The notes: generated from the sequence alone by a model not told the origin. A DNA stretch of 64,000 nucleotides from Erinaceus europaeus (GCF_950295315.1 NC_080165.1:6698417-6762416), one strand, 5' to 3'. Numbered from the stretch's first letter, positions 10,862 through 22,548 are shown. Program-made: numbers and translations.

Positions 10862-11126
10862 GGAGTTGGGCAGTGGCACAGCAGGTTAAGCATAGGTGGC
10901 ACAAAGTGGAAGGATCCTGGTTTGAGTCCCCGGCTCCCCACCTGCAGGGGAGTCCCTTCACAGGCGGTGAAGCAGGTCTGCAGGTGTCTGTCTTTCTCTC
11001 CGCCTCTCTGTCTTCCCTTCCTCTCTCCATTTCTCTCTGTCCTGTCCAACAATAACAACATCAATAACCACAACAATGTTAAACAACAAGGGCAACAAAA
11101 GGGGAAATAAATAAATAAATAAAAAT
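10862..11126 (+). repeat. SINE-A, short form, young
   Basis: Full-length short form ending AATAAATAAATAAATAAA. Exact 14-bp target-site duplication TCTGCTTCTGGTTG at 10848-10861 and 11127-11140. Confidence 0.92.
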
Positions 11127-11799
11127 TCTGCTTCTGGTTGTGAATCAACTTCATTTTAGAGTGGAAGCCTACTAACTTGGAGTTATCTGTTGATTCTTGA
11201 ATGATTAACGTGGAGCTTTCTTAGGCTTCCCTTTATGTTTATCCTTACGTTTCCAAAAGTATAACGTTGGATTTCCTGACTTCAAGAAGTCTAGAGAATG
11301 ATAAAGTGTTTGTGAGGGTTCAGAAAGTTTCATATACTATGAAAAACACATAGGTCTGCTTCCTACACAACAAACACAGAGAACCAACATTGCTGGTCAG
11401 CATGTCCTGTAGCATGTCCTGTGGTTTTCGTATATTCCGATCTAGGTGAAACAAAGGTTGAGAGTATTATATATCGCCAAATGAAAATGTTACCTGTTAG
11501 ATTGTCAGGAATCGGTTGCACTGAGAAAGTCTGCCACATCAGATTGTCAGGACCTGTTTTCATCTTTGCGCTGCTGCTAATGGAACTTCCGTTTGATTAT
11601 CTGGGAACTTGAGCTCCATTCCTTGCCACCTTTGGTCACCACAGGCTCCTGTATCAGAGGCAGCATCTTACCTGCCTTCTGGAGATTTTGTGTGTGTGTG
11701 TGTGCATAATGAGAGATGATGCACTAGGTTAGTATGTATAACACTATTACAGTAAGAGTTACCATTCAAGTGGGCAATTTATACCAGGTATTCTTTTAA

Positions 11800-12057
11800 T
11801 ATTTTAATATGTATTTATTTATTCTTTGGTTGCCCTTGTAGCTTTATTGTTGTAGTTATTAATGTCGTCGTTGTTAGATAGGACAGAGAGAAATAGAGAG
11901 AGGAAGGGGAGAGAAAGATACCTGCAGACCAGCTTCACCACTTGTGAAGTGACTCCCCTGCAGGTGGGGAGCCGAGGGCTCGAAACGGAATCCTTACACC
12001 ACTGGTCCTTGCGCTTTGTGCCACGTGTGCTTAACCCACTGCGCTACCGCCCTACTC
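11800..12057 (-). repeat. SINE-A, short form (left side of the inverted duplication)
   Basis: TATTTATTTATTCTTTGG to CTACCGCCCTACTCC on the minus strand. Confidence 0.85.
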
Positions 12058-12130
12058 CTGATAAATAAATATATTTTTTAAAAAAATAGTAAAGATACCT
12101 TTTTAAAAAAGAGTTTAAAAGAATACCTGG

Positions 12131-12366
12131 GGAGTCAGGTGGTATTGCAGCGGGTTAAGTGCACGTGGCTCAAAGCGCAAGGACCAGCAAAAGGATCCCG
12201 ATTCGAGCCCCTGGCTCCCCACCTGCAGGACAGTCACTTCCCCCTCTCTGTCTTCCCCTCCTCTCTCCATTTCTCTCTATCCTATCCAACAACAACGACA
12301 TCAATAACAACAACAACAAAGGCAACAAAAGGGAATAAATAAATAAATATTTAAAAATATATAAAA
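12131..12366 (+). repeat. SINE-A, short form (right side of the inverted duplication)
   Basis: GGAGTCAGGTGGTATTGCAG to the AATAAATAAATATTT tail, with a deletion of the middle (CAGTCACTTCCCCCTCTCTG). AGAATACCTGG flanks both ends and belongs to the right arm, so this SINE entered after or at the inversion. Confidence 0.85.
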
Positions 12367-13178
12367 AAAGAATACCTGGTATAAATTGCCCACTTGAATG
12401 GCAGCTCTTACAGTAATAGTTTTATACAGACTAACGTAGTGAGTCATCTCTCATTATGCACAACAAAGAGAAATGTCTCTCTTTCCGTAATTGTCTTAGC
12501 ACTGAGCAGTATACATACTTTTCACTCCCAGCATATTTTTTAATGCACACTCCATTTTTTTTCTCTCTTACATATCTTTTTGATAACAACTGGAATGGAA
12601 TAATAAATGTAGAAAACTTTCAAAATCCAGTTTTAAGCATAAAGCAGGGTAGATGAGGAAAATATTTGTCAGATTAATTGCCATTTTTTGAACAAACAGG
12701 CCACTTTCCCATTTTTTTAAGGTTTCATAGGGAAAAAAAGTCCATTCTAGTAAGGACAAATGAATTTCAAAAGTTTCTTCCTCAGAGATGTCTTTTGTGT
12801 AGGAACTAGAATCTTATCAGTCTAACAAAACTGCAAGTGTTTTGATATAATCTTGATTCAACTCATATGCTGCGCAGCTTTGTGACACATCATTTCTGTG
12901 TTCTGTTCACAGACATACAGTTGTGTGTTTCTCTTCTGTAGCTTAGTAGCGATGCATAATGCATGCTAAAAAATAGAAGGGCTACTGCTTATTGACCTTA
13001 CTGGTTTAACATTTCATGATAAGCCATAAAATAAAGGGATCACATGCTATCCTAACTGGACATGTGAGATTAAAGAGACACTTTTAATTATTATACAGGG
13101 CATAATGTAATAATTATACAAGCATGAACAACTACTGGCCTAGTTGTTGAAAGTTAAGTTTTAAAAATAAGTAATCGA

Positions 13179-13880
13179 GGGAGTCGGGCGGTAGCATAGT
13201 GGGTTAAGCGCAGGTGGCACAAAGCGCAAGGACCCACAGAAGGATCCCTGTCAAGTCCCAGGCTCCCCTCCTGCAGGCCTACAGGTGTAGATCTTTCTCT
13301 CTCCATCTCTGTCTTCCCCTCCTCTCTCCATTTCTCTCTGTCCTGCCCAGCAACGAAAACAACAATAATAACTACAACAATAAAACAACAAGTGTTGTTT
13401 TCGCCGGGCTATGTTGTTTTCGCCGGGCTGGCTTCACGGGCGGGTAACAGACGACCAGGGACTCATGGTTGAGCTATAGGCAGTATCTCTTTATTCATGC
13501 AGGACGCAGCACAATCTAAGACGAGCTAAGTTAAACTCAAAGTACAGTACTCTAAAACTCACAATGCTGTCTTTATATATACTTCCCAAGTAGGGCGTGA
13601 ACAGGATGTGACATAGAGAGGGTGGAGAGAAAAGTGACTGGTGAAAATCAGAGTGTGACAAGGAGAGGGGGCAGAGCAAAAACATATCATGAAACAGTGG
13701 GGATTGAACCAATGCCCTGGAGGGAGGGTGGTGCTTGTTAACAGTGGTTATGTAAATAGAATGAAGTGGTTATGTAAATAGAATAGTGTTAAGCAGGGGG
13801 GATTTAAACCAAATGAAACAGAAGGGGTTTTTAAAGCATACCAACAAACAAGGGCAACAAAAGAGAATAAATAAGTAAAT
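13179..13880 (+). repeat. SINE-A, short form, split by an LTR
   Basis: Head GGGAGTCGGGCGGTAGC to CAATAAAACAACAAG at 13392, resuming at 13847 with AACAAGGGCAACAAAAG and the AATAAATAAG tail. Confidence 0.88.
13393..13846 (-). mobile_element. Solo LTR of an endogenous retrovirus, 454 bp
   Basis: Bounded by TGTTG and CAACA and by a 6-bp target-site duplication AACAAG (13387-13392 and 13847-13852). On the minus strand there is a TATA box (TATATATAAAG, 13571-13582) and, about 80 bp further, an AATAAA signal (13490-13495), as in U3-R-U5. A 6-bp duplication is typical of betaretrovirus-like (ERV class II) integrase. An 18-bp motif, TGTTGTTTTCGCCGGGCT, is repeated at 13393 and 13412 at the U5 end. 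There is no internal or coding sequence. Confidence 0.85.
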
Positions 13881-16119
13881 AATTTTTGAAAGATAAGAAA
13901 CAGAGATCGAATGTACAGTGTTGGCTTTATAGTAAACAATACTGTATTGTGGAGCTCAACGTTGCTGAGAGAACAAATCTGAAATGTTTCTGCCACAAGA
14001 AAACAATGTTGTGGCCTGATAGGACTGAGAGCTAATGTTACAACGGTAATTACACTGCATGGCATTAGTGTATCAGATCCACAGATTGTATCTCTTTACA
14101 TTACATACAGCCAGATAGCAATCAGGATGCAGAAAAGACTAAGTGAATGAAGGAACAAACAGGTAGGATCTTGACTCACCTAAAAATACAAAAAAAAAAA
14201 AAATGTGTCAAAGATGACACTGAAGTCCTTCGTTAGTAAGGGAAACTTTACAAAGATAGTCCAGGACTCAAGAAAGCACAGAGAACTGCGTCTTTATAAC
14301 AGGTGCTAAAATGAATTTACCAGTCGATGCAAAGCTGACATCTACCGGACAGTAATCGATGGCATTCCAGTGGATGCAATTTGCATTTCTGTGGACAAAA
14401 ATTCATTTGCATTACTATCAGTTTTCTGCAGTCTGCAGAGTTTAAAATAGCTCACAGGTAATTTTGGCTTTTCTCAAACTCAGTTTCTGCCCACATCCAA
14501 GACCCTTGCAGATTCCCTTAAACAAGCAAGTCTAGCGTGGTGGCTGGACATTCAGCTTGTATGTCAGGCATTTTAGCTAATGTTTCATTTTTGGACTCAA
14601 CTACAATGGCTATTTCGCTAGATTTTTTTTTTTTTGCATTTTACTTTTAGACAGATACTTGTCTCTTCCTCCCCCCCCAAAAAAAAAAAAACTGGATTTT
14701 AATTTAAAACTGAATTTTCACCTTATAGTTTGTCAAACTGTGCAGGATGAAAGCCCACTTGTCTTTTGTATGTGGGCAGGGCCATAACTTTCAACTGTTG
14801 TTATCCGTGGTGGGGATAATTCTTTCAGTCTGTTTGGGTTGTGAGCCTGGGGAGGGCTGCAAGCGCATTGGCTGGAGGAGCCCAGTTATTTGCAGCTGTG
14901 CAAACATGTTCAGCCTTTGCATTGATTGTAGTTTTTGCTTTCACCCCATTCCCAGCCTCCCCTCCCCCTCCCACCACTTCAAAAAAAAAAAAAAAGAAAG
15001 AAAGAAAATTCAACTCATCTGTTACATTTCTTTTTTTCTCTAAAACTGTTTGGCAAGTAGCAGCTATACTTTTGTAACCAGAGGCTGTGTTTATTTTCAA
15101 TGTTGGCAGTTCTGCCTAATGAATCAACGGGTCCTGAATTCACAAAGGGAGAAGCTGTTTTTCCCCCCCATCTGTTTGCCAAATGTGTATGTTTTCTCGG
15201 CTGCTAGTAGTGATGATTTCACTCAAAAGAGCCACTAGCGAGTGGGAGTTCCCAGAAAATTCTCGGCCTCCTGCCTGACTGCATAGTGGTATTTCTCCCC
15301 ACATGGATCTGTAGGGGTTGCTTGCCAAAGCACCATATTTAGGATTCTAGAGAGCATAGCTTACATTTGTTTTAAGCTCTGTACTGCTCACAGGTTTTGT
15401 TTGGTTCTTAAGCTTTGACGTGGTCCATCTCTATGAGTTGTCCATTTCGATAGTCATGCTACTATGGGGAGGAAAATTCTTGAAAGAGGACACAAGAGGT
15501 CAGCTGAATTCTAGTCGACAAAAGACTGGGAGCCCATGATGAATTTATATGAATGACACTATAATGTCAGCAAATCTGTCTTTAGTCTTTTAAGAGTTAT
15601 TTTATTAGAGAAATATTATTAGAGAAGTCTTATTTTACACACACACACACACACACCCCTCTTTGATTTAAGCATTAAGAGCTTTTTCTGGGATTGCTTC
15701 AACATGAATATGCATCTGGACCAGCTGAGATTTTGGTAAGATGAAAGTCCTGACAGAACAAGGAGATGGCATTCCTGGTAGAGTGCACTCCACACCCCCC
15801 AGGATAAGTCTTGGCAGCATTTGGGAACACCTGGATAGATGTGCCTGTGGAGACTCCTGTCGATGGTGGAACGGTGTTGTGGTATGCCACTCTGTCTTTA
15901 TCTGAATAAAATAAAATATCAAGTCAACCCATGAGCAGTAGAATCTTGTATATGCTTGGCCTTGCTACCCACCCCCTCTCCTCAACCCTCCCACCCCTGC
16001 CCAAAGAAAAAAGTTTTAGTAGAAGCAGTGACTTGAGATTCTCCATTGCTGTTACACTCTGGCCACACTGCAAGTATTTAGCTGTTGGAGAAGTCATGAT
16101 GCCGTTTTCTGTTTGTTTG

Positions 16120-16336
16120 TTTCTTTTTAATTTTGTAATCATCGTTATTTATTGGATAGAGACAGAAATCAAGAGGGAAGGGGGTGGGAGAGAGGGAGAG
16201 AGAGACAGAGAGATACCTGCAGCCCTGCTTCACCCCTTGCAAAGCTTTCCCCTGCAGTTGGGGACAGGGGCTCGAACCTGGGTCCTTCTGCTTTGTAACA
16301 TGGGCGCTCAAACAGGTGCGCCACTGCCCAGCCCCT
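16120..16336 (-). repeat. SINE-B
   Basis: Minus-strand copy from TTATTTATTGGATAGAGAC to GCGCCACTGCCCAGCCCC. Confidence 0.85.
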
Positions 16337-16543
16337 CAGTTTTCAGTTTTCCTATGCAACAATGTATCGTGATTTTCCTGACAACCCAGTAATGAGAAGT
16401 CTGGGTGAAACAACTTCACCATTTCAGTTCCATGCTCTCTGGAGCAATTTATATTATAATCAGGAGGAACCTTTTGGTTGCTAACAAAACACAAAGTGAA
16501 AATAATCTGTCTCTGCATTGGTAGAGGAGTCAGACAACTTCTT

Positions 16544-16829
16544 TTTTTTTTTAATATTTTATTTATTTATTCCCTTTTGTTGCCCTTGTTGTTTTATTGT
16601 TGTAGTTATTATTGTTGTTGTCATTGTTGGATAGGACAGAGAGAAATGGAGAGAGGAGGGGAAGACAAGAGAGGAGGAGAGAAAGACAGACACCTGCAGA
16701 CCTGCTTCACCACCCGTGAAGCGACTCCCCTGCAGGTGGGGAGCCGGGGTTCGAACCGGGATCCTTATGCCGGTCCTTGTGCTTTGCACCACCTGCGCTT
16801 ATAACCCGCTGCGCTATAGCCCGGCTCCC
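16544..16829 (-). repeat. SINE-A, short form
   Basis: Poly(T)-TATTTTATTTATTTATTCCC to CGCTATAGCCCGGCTCCC. Direct repeats CAACTTCTT at 16535-16543 and 16832-16840. Confidence 0.9.
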
Positions 16830-18072
16830 GTCAACTTCTTAACTCTTTCTGAGGACATCACATTTTGAGCGTGCCATTTTATTTAAGAATTTGACATTTT
16901 CAGTACTTGTTTTTTAATATGTGTAATGTGTTTATTGTGCTATATTAATTTCAGGAATAAAATTTCAGAACTATATATATCACCATGGCTTCCACTAAAG
17001 GACTTATTAACGTCTACCACCATCCATTCTCCTTCAGATATAAACTTAAACTCTTCCTCAATACAAATTATGGATTATTTTTGGATTTTGTTACCTAGGT
17101 ATATATGACAGTGATTAGGTCATTTCCCAGTGACCAGCCTTACTTTTTGTTCTTTCAGTCCTTATTGGCATTTTAAAAATTGCTTGGGTTTAAAAATAAA
17201 TTCTCTTCAGTTTTATTGTGTATTTTAATAGCACTCTCTCTTGTGTACTGTGCCATTTCACTTAGCTTACTAAACAGTTTTGTAAGAACTGAGTGTCATC
17301 CAAGAAGTCTTTTGAGTACTATTAAGTGTTATTACTCTATTCTGACCTACATAAGGAACATAGAACTATTTTTTTTTTAAAAAAAATATAAAGCCACTAG
17401 CACATTGAAGAGCTATTTACATCAACCCCCCAACACACAGAAAGAGAAAAACAACTTTTCCTCTACCTTCTGTTAAGTTCTGGGGTTCTGTGACTTGAAC
17501 TGATAGACGAAAGCAGGAGGAAAGGAAGAATTTATATGTGCATGGGATGTGTAAATTGTAATGACTTGATTCAATAGATGATTTAAAAAATGGGGTTTAG
17601 ATACCTAACATAGGGAGAAAGGAATTTAAAAGAACAATTTCCTATGAAGAGAACTGGTAGGTTACTATTAAGAAATAATTTTTGTGAGGAAAATAAGTAT
17701 CAGATAATTCAACATGTGTACATGTTTGTTTACCAGCTGGGAGCAGTTTTTTCTGTCTTCCTTGTGGCCACGAAACTCCTTCAAAAGAGGGGACTTGTGT
17801 TAGACTCATTTCTCAGACAGTGCTGTACTCGGTCAGAGAAAGGAAGCTTCTTTCTGCATTTGTGGATGTTCCAGATGCCGTCAACTTAGAATTATCTTCT
17901 TCTGTCTCGTCCTTGCCCTGCATTATCCCCTGTTGCCTAGTCTTTGCCTGCTGAGTGATTGGACCATCACATGGCAAAAGAGAATTATTTGCACTGAGGA
18001 AGGACACTCAATATTGAAGAAGAGGAAGGGAGGCTGCCTAGATTGTGATAGAGAGAACGCATTCACAGCTGA

Positions 18073-18231
18073 ACCCTTCCTTCCTTCCTTTCTTCCTTCC
18101 TTCCTTCCTTTCTTCCTTCCTTCCTTCCTTCCTCCCTTCCTTCCTTCCTTCCTCCCTCCCTCCCTCCCTCCCTCCCTCCCTCCCTTCCTTCCTTCCTTCC
18201 TTCCTTCCTTCCTTCCTTCCTTCCTTCTTAA
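18073..18231. repeat. (TTCC)n/(CCCT)n tract
   Basis: About 155 bases of TTCC repeat with a CCCT block in the middle. The leucine/proline/serine/phenylalanine 'peptides' it yields are not genes. Confidence 0.95.
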
Positions 18232-18495
18232 AATTTTCTAGGAGTTTTCAAGCCGACCAACTCTTCACAGCACTTGTCTCTGACAGTCTGTTTGGAATGA
18301 AGTTCTACATTTTCCTGATTCATGTGGGCTAATTTTGCTGCCTATATTGATCAGGCTGTACCATATCCACGATAGCTAAAGTTTATATTTAAGTTTTCAT
18401 TTAAATTTTCATTTTTCAATTAAGTACCACTTATGTGCATGGAGCAAATTTTAATCTAGATTTTTCACAAATAGCTGATGCAATAAAAGTAACTT

Positions 18496-18650
18496 GCAGT
18501 TGGTCAGAGGAATGACTCACAAGATAGGGCACCTTCTTGACTGTGTCCTACTCAGGTTTGGGGCCTGGAGCCATGGCGGAGTACTGTGGCCTGAGGCCAG
18601 CTGGTACAGTGTTTCCCCCTTTCTGTCTGTCTCTATCTGAACAACAAAAA
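18496..18650 (+). repeat. Old SINE-D-like copy
   Basis: GGTCAGAGGAATGACTCAC, GGTTTGGGGCCTGGAG and CTTTCTGTCTGTCTCTATC followed by A-rich bases resemble the older tRNA-type SINEs here. Confidence 0.4.
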
Positions 18651-18909
18651 CAAGTGGTTAAGGAGTGCTAAATTAATTAATGGATCAGCAAAATTAAGGC
18701 TTGTCCAAAAAAAAAAGAGAAAGAAAGGGATTATTTTGTTGGCATTCCACTTGGTAAGTAAGAATGGTTATCAGGTTTCTAGCTTATCCTTCAGGAATAA
18801 TTTTACATGGATTTTGTAAGAAAATGAATAAAAATTCTACTTGCATATCTCTCAAGAGACATAATTTTATGTGTTATTTAAATTTAATACTTTTTTTTTG
18901 TGTGTTCAG

Positions 18910-18971
18910 CCATCAAACTCAAACAACGTGTTGGGATCATCCAAAAATGACTGAACTCTTTCAGTCTCTTG
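18910..18971 (+). CDS. UTRN: Utrophin exon, equivalent of dystrophin exon 63 (WW domain, second half)
   Basis: A 62-bp exon after a long pyrimidine tract ending TGTGTTCAG and before GTGAGTGT. Its first base completes Asn, and its last G opens an Ala codon. It reads [25 protein letters not shown] holds the second signature Trp and the C-terminal Pro of the WW domain, so the WW domain is intact across a 16.1-kb intron. The Phe of ELFQSL, as I recall it, is utrophin-like (dystrophin has ELYQSL). Confidence 0.97.
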
Positions 18972-20449
18972 GTGAGTGTTGTTTTATTCAATAGTGACAT
19001 GCCATCGCAAATAGCTGAGAACTACGTCTTCCTAGGTGGAAACTAGGTACCCACTTTCCTCGTATGGCGTATGCTATTTAGAAGGTCATATTACTGAAAC
19101 ATGAAGTGCTTAATCTCTAAGGGCAATGCTGTCCTTAGGTTTTAAATCTTTCTTAAGAGGACCTGAAATATCATGAGCCAGTGACTTTAGAAGAAGAAAT
19201 GTGATTGGTGGTTTTGATTCCCTTACACTGAGTCATCTTAAACTTCAGCATTGTTGGAAAAACAAACAAACAAACAAACAAAAAACCAAGAAATTACAGC
19301 ACAAGGCAGAAGAGACCCTATAACTGTGATGCAAAAGGCTTTCATGCCTGAGGTTGTGAGATCCTGGGTTCAGTTCCCAGCACTACCATCAGCCAGAGCT
19401 GAGCCATGCTCTGGTTTTTCTCTCTGTATCATCTCATTAAAATAAAATATCAATAAAATTATAGCACAGTAACCTCTAGTCTACTGCATTAAATTTGCTC
19501 ACTTTTTATTTAGTAAGTCTTATTAAATTAGCTACCCTAATTTCAATTAGTCTAAGTAACCACGAAAAACTAAATTTGTTTTTAATTTGAGAATGCAAAG
19601 AAATGTAAATTCATTTTAATCTGAGATTACAAGAAAACGTGAGATAAGAATTCTAATCTGGTAGGTTTCTAGGAGAGTATAACTCAGACCTGATTATTTT
19701 GTCCAATTCTTTAGGCTGTCCTGGGTCTATTTGTTTAAAAAAAACGTTTTAGTCTTTGAGTTGGCTATCAAAGGGTCAGCTGCAGAGGGAATGAGCTTTA
19801 ACTTGGTTGGATAAGCAAGAAAAATCGTCATTGGTCTGTTCAGTGTGTGTTGTGAGGAGTCTGAGTTTGATGATTTCCATGTTCTCTTCGAACTCTTGTC
19901 ACTTTGTACTGATGACACTGGATCTTTAGGGGACAGAGAAGGAGATGGCAATATTGTTTTTCTCAAAGACTTGAGTATTTATTACAGGGTTATGTTAACT
20001 AGATCTATTAGAGGATAGAAGGAACAAATAGACCAGGCCAAAAGCAGCACAGATGAAAGACTAACTTCATGAGCAGTGTGAGAGATGGGTCGCCTTTTCA
20101 GAGGATTGACTGTACCTGGCATGTAAATGCCCACACTGGAGAAGCCCTCTTGGCAGTAAGAAAGGGGCCCTCAGCTTACCTGTGGTGCCCCTTCTCAAGC
20201 CATCAAAAGCTAACAGAGGAATTTTCTTTCTTTTCCTTTACTTTGCTTGACATTTTCTGTCACCTTGCTTTGAAATGTCTCTCACCACCGTGCTAAGGAG
20301 TATTTAGCTATCTTCTTAAATTCTGAGGGAAGTTAGAAGACTTTCTTGAATGCAAACAGATGTATTACTTTGCCATCATCGGAAGTAAGTGAATTCTTAC
20401 TGCTCAGTTTAAGTTAAATAATAAGCTTCTCTTCCTGTTTCCATCTCAG
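18972..20449 (+). other. UTRN: Utrophin intron (1.5 kb)
   Basis: GTGAGT...CAG intron between the second WW exon and the linker exon. The only repeat I can name is a diverged SINE-D copy at 19270-19455; the rest is plain AT-rich sequence. Confidence 0.9.
19270..19455 (+). repeat. SINE-D
   Basis: TGCCTGAGGTTGTGAGATCC, GGTTCAGTTCCCAGCACTAC and TTTTTCTCTCTGTATC, then TTAAAATAAAATATC. B-box-like GGTTCAGTTCC. Confidence 0.65.
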
Positions 20450-20524
20450 CCGACCTGAATAACGTCCGCTTCTCCGCCTACCGCACCGCCATCAAAATCC
20501 GGAGACTGCAGAAAGCGCTGTGTT
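20450..20524 (+). CDS. UTRN: Utrophin exon, equivalent of dystrophin exon 64 (WW to EF-hand linker)
   Basis: A 75-bp exon, acceptor CCATCTCAG and donor GTAAGTTA. It reads [21 protein letters not shown] then KALC, ending one base into a Leu codon. It covers the start of the first EF-hand-like region (helical segment) after the WW domain. AIKIRRLQ distinguishes utrophin from dystrophin (AMKLRRLQ). The exon is clearly more GC-rich (CCGCCTACCGCACCGCC) than the flanking introns. Confidence 0.97.
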
Positions 20525-20789
20525 GTAAGTTATTCTGCCAAAGTTAATCATTCTGTTCTTTAGATTGACTTTTTTTTTTTAAGACAAAGATAATTTGGGA
20601 GGGTAATGAGTTTTGGAGTTAATGCGATCGTCAGTGTACCTTGCTCAAAGAGTTGATTGTGTTTGTCCTAGTGCTCTATTATTTATCCCATCAGCATACT
20701 TGCAGTAGTAAAAACAAATGAATGCATGCCGTTCTCAGTTTAGGGGCAAAATTAAACTATATACATGAATAGCACAGAAAGATTTTTCA

Positions 20790-21076
20790 GAAGTTGGATG
20801 ATAGCACAGCGGGTTAAGCACACATGGCATGAAGTGCAAGGACCTGTTCGAGCCCCCGGCTCCCCACCTGCAGGGGAGTCGTTTCCCAGGCGGTGAAGTG
20901 GGTCTGCAGGGGTCTGTCTTTCTCTCCCCCTCTCTGTCTTCCCCTCCTCTCTCCATTTCTCTCTGTCCTATCTCACAATGACAATAATAACTACAATAAC
21001 AATAAAAAAACAAGGGCAACAAAAAGGGAAAAATAAATAAATAAATATAAAAAGATCTTTAAAAAAAGAAATCAAA
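20790..21076 (+). repeat. SINE-A, short form
   Basis: GAAGTTGGATGATAGCACAG head to an AATAAATAAATATAAAAAG tail. Direct repeats AAAGATTTTTCA at 20778-20789 and 21077-21088. Confidence 0.9.
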
Positions 21077-21194
21077 AAAGATTTTTCAAAAATTATGCTA
21101 CCACCTTATTTAAAAGGATCAAAGCGATGAGTGAGTAGTGAAGCCTGTGTGGACACTTGTAGTATTCAGAGTGACAACCTGTTTATTTAAGGGC

Positions 21195-21682
21195 TACTTC
21201 TCCCCCCACCCCATGCTGGGAAATTGTGCAGATGCAGTCACATCTGCCATGTTGCCCCCTCAGGCTACTGCTAGTTCCCACGAGAGTTGGGACATTCTCA
21301 GAGAGCCTGTGCCCTCAGGGCACTGTCAATTCCCTGCCATAGTTGCAGCGCTCTGGTTACTCCTCCCTCTTCCCATTCCCATGAGAGTTATTATCCTACC
21401 CTGGAGTGCTATGGCTACTCCTCCCCCTTCCCATTCTCACGAGAGCTACTCCCATAAAAGCCCTTCTTCTTCCGCACCTCGCTCTCTCTTGCCCGCCTTT
21501 CACTTGGGTGATTAGACGCAGGGAAGGTTGCTGCGCGAGGCGGCCATTTTTGCTACCTCCACGTGGCCCACACTGCTTCTCTCTCACCCAACTCTGAGGT
21601 GCCAGCGCAAATAAAGGATTGTGTTCCCTTTCTGCTCCAAACCTCCTTTTTCTGCATCCCGCCGCTGCAAGTGACGCCCCCA
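21195..21682 (+). mobile_element. LTR-like element (probable solo LTR)
   Basis: A GC-richer block with two copies of a roughly 55-bp promoter-side repeat (CTCCTCCCTCTTCCCATTCC... and CTCCTCCCCCTTCCCATTCT...), a TATA-like CCCATAAAAGCC at 21451 and an AATAAA signal at 21610-21615, ending near GACGCCCCCA. This U3-R-U5 order suggests an LTR. I could not find a clear target-site duplication, so both ends are approximate. Confidence 0.6.
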
Positions 21683-21884
21683 TGCTTATAAAAAGTATTG
21701 ATGACATTATCTGAATTGTATTTCCGATTGTAGTTTCACTGCTGAGTCTGCTCGTAAATCACTTAGCTGTTTTCAGTCACTATGCAAAAGGACATTTGCC
21801 TAAAATGTCAAGGCTGGATAGTTAGGATCATTCTCCATATTCTTGGATTTTTCTAACTCCAGCTATTTTCTCGTCATTTTTTCT

Positions 21885-22010
21885 GGGGGGGTTAATGGCT
21901 TGGAGTGCAGGTCTTCATACGTGGCTTCTTTCTCCTATTCCTGCAGTCGGTGTCTGCAGAACTTGCTCACTCCCATTTAGGCCCTTTCTCATCATCCTGT
22001 TCGCTGCTCA
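21885..22010 (-). mobile_element. L1 3' UTR scrap
   Basis: GGGGGGGTTAATGGCTTGGAG and CTGCAGTCGGTGTCTGCAG resemble the start (minus strand) of the L1 3' UTR pieces at 36690 and 50985. Confidence 0.45.
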
Positions 22011-22118
22011 CATGTTTAGCAAGTTCGGTGAGGCATGGAAAGTTATCCTGAGAAAAATCATGTATTAAAGTTAAAAACCTGCTGCTTTCCATTTAATAGA
22101 AGTTAGACATACATTTCT

Positions 22119-22410
22119 TTTTTTTAAATTTTTATTTATTTATATATTCCTTCTTGTTGCCCTTGTTGTTTTATTGTTGTAGTTGTCGTTGTTATTGCTG
22201 TCATCATTGTTGGACAGGAGAGAGAGAAATGGAGAGAGGAGGGAGAAACAGAAAGGGGGAGAGAAAGACAGACACCTGCAGACCTGCTTCACCGCCTGTG
22301 AAGCGACTCCCCTGCAGGTGGGGAGCCGGGGGCTCAAACCAGGATCCTTACGCCGGTCCTTGCGCTTTGCACCACATGCGCTTAACCCGCTGCGCTACCG
22401 CCTGACTTCC
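22119..22410 (-). repeat. SINE-A, short form, young
   Basis: Full-length minus-strand copy with an exact 15-bp duplication TAGACATACATTTCT at 22104-22118 and 22411-22425. Confidence 0.92.
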
Positions 22411-22493
22411 TAGACATACATTTCTGATGAGTACCTGATGGGAGTTGAAAAAGGAGACAGGAAGCAGCTAGGTGAGGTGGCTTAATGGGACAT

Positions 22494-22498
<5 letters not shown>

Positions 22499-22545
<47 letters not shown>
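22499..22545. repeat. (TG)n microsatellite
   Basis: About 46 bases of TG, inside what may be an old SINE-D copy (22450-22660) that ends in a run of T. Confidence 0.9.

Positions 22546-22548
<3 letters not shown>

Larger units (their letters stand above)
11701..12462. repeat. Inverted duplication (arms about 97 bp)
   Basis: 11701-11798 and the reverse complement of 12366-12462 are near-identical unique sequence (for example CATTCAAGTGGGCAATTTAT and CATAATGAGAGATGA). The spacer holds two SINE-A copies in opposite orientation, so most of the 760 bp can fold back on itself. Confidence 0.88.
2808..18909 (+). other. UTRN: Utrophin intron (16.1 kb)
   Basis: GTAAGT...CAG intron splitting the WW domain. 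It holds an L1 3' part (3310-4520), many SINEs, a tRNA-half insertion (6618-6657), a U6 pseudogene split by a SINE (7596-8046), a 20-bp minisatellite (8633-8692), an inverted duplication (11701-12462), a solo LTR inside a SINE (13393-13846) and a TTCC tract (18073-18231). About 13900-16100 and 16850-18050 show no repeat or gene I can name, apart from short A, T or CA runs. Confidence 0.9.

Noticed and set aside
10862..10960. tRNA genes at SINE heads (A box and B box visible)
   Set aside because: The cloverleaf is not complete and the units continue into SINE bodies with tails and target duplications.
14825..15100. Overlapping 78-98-residue frames around 14.8-15.1 kb
   Set aside because: They run into A or T runs, match nothing known to me, and are not bounded by splice signals.
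18045..18332. Leucine/proline/serine/phenylalanine-rich open frames
   Set aside because: They are read through the TTCC simple repeat; no start context, splice sites or homology.
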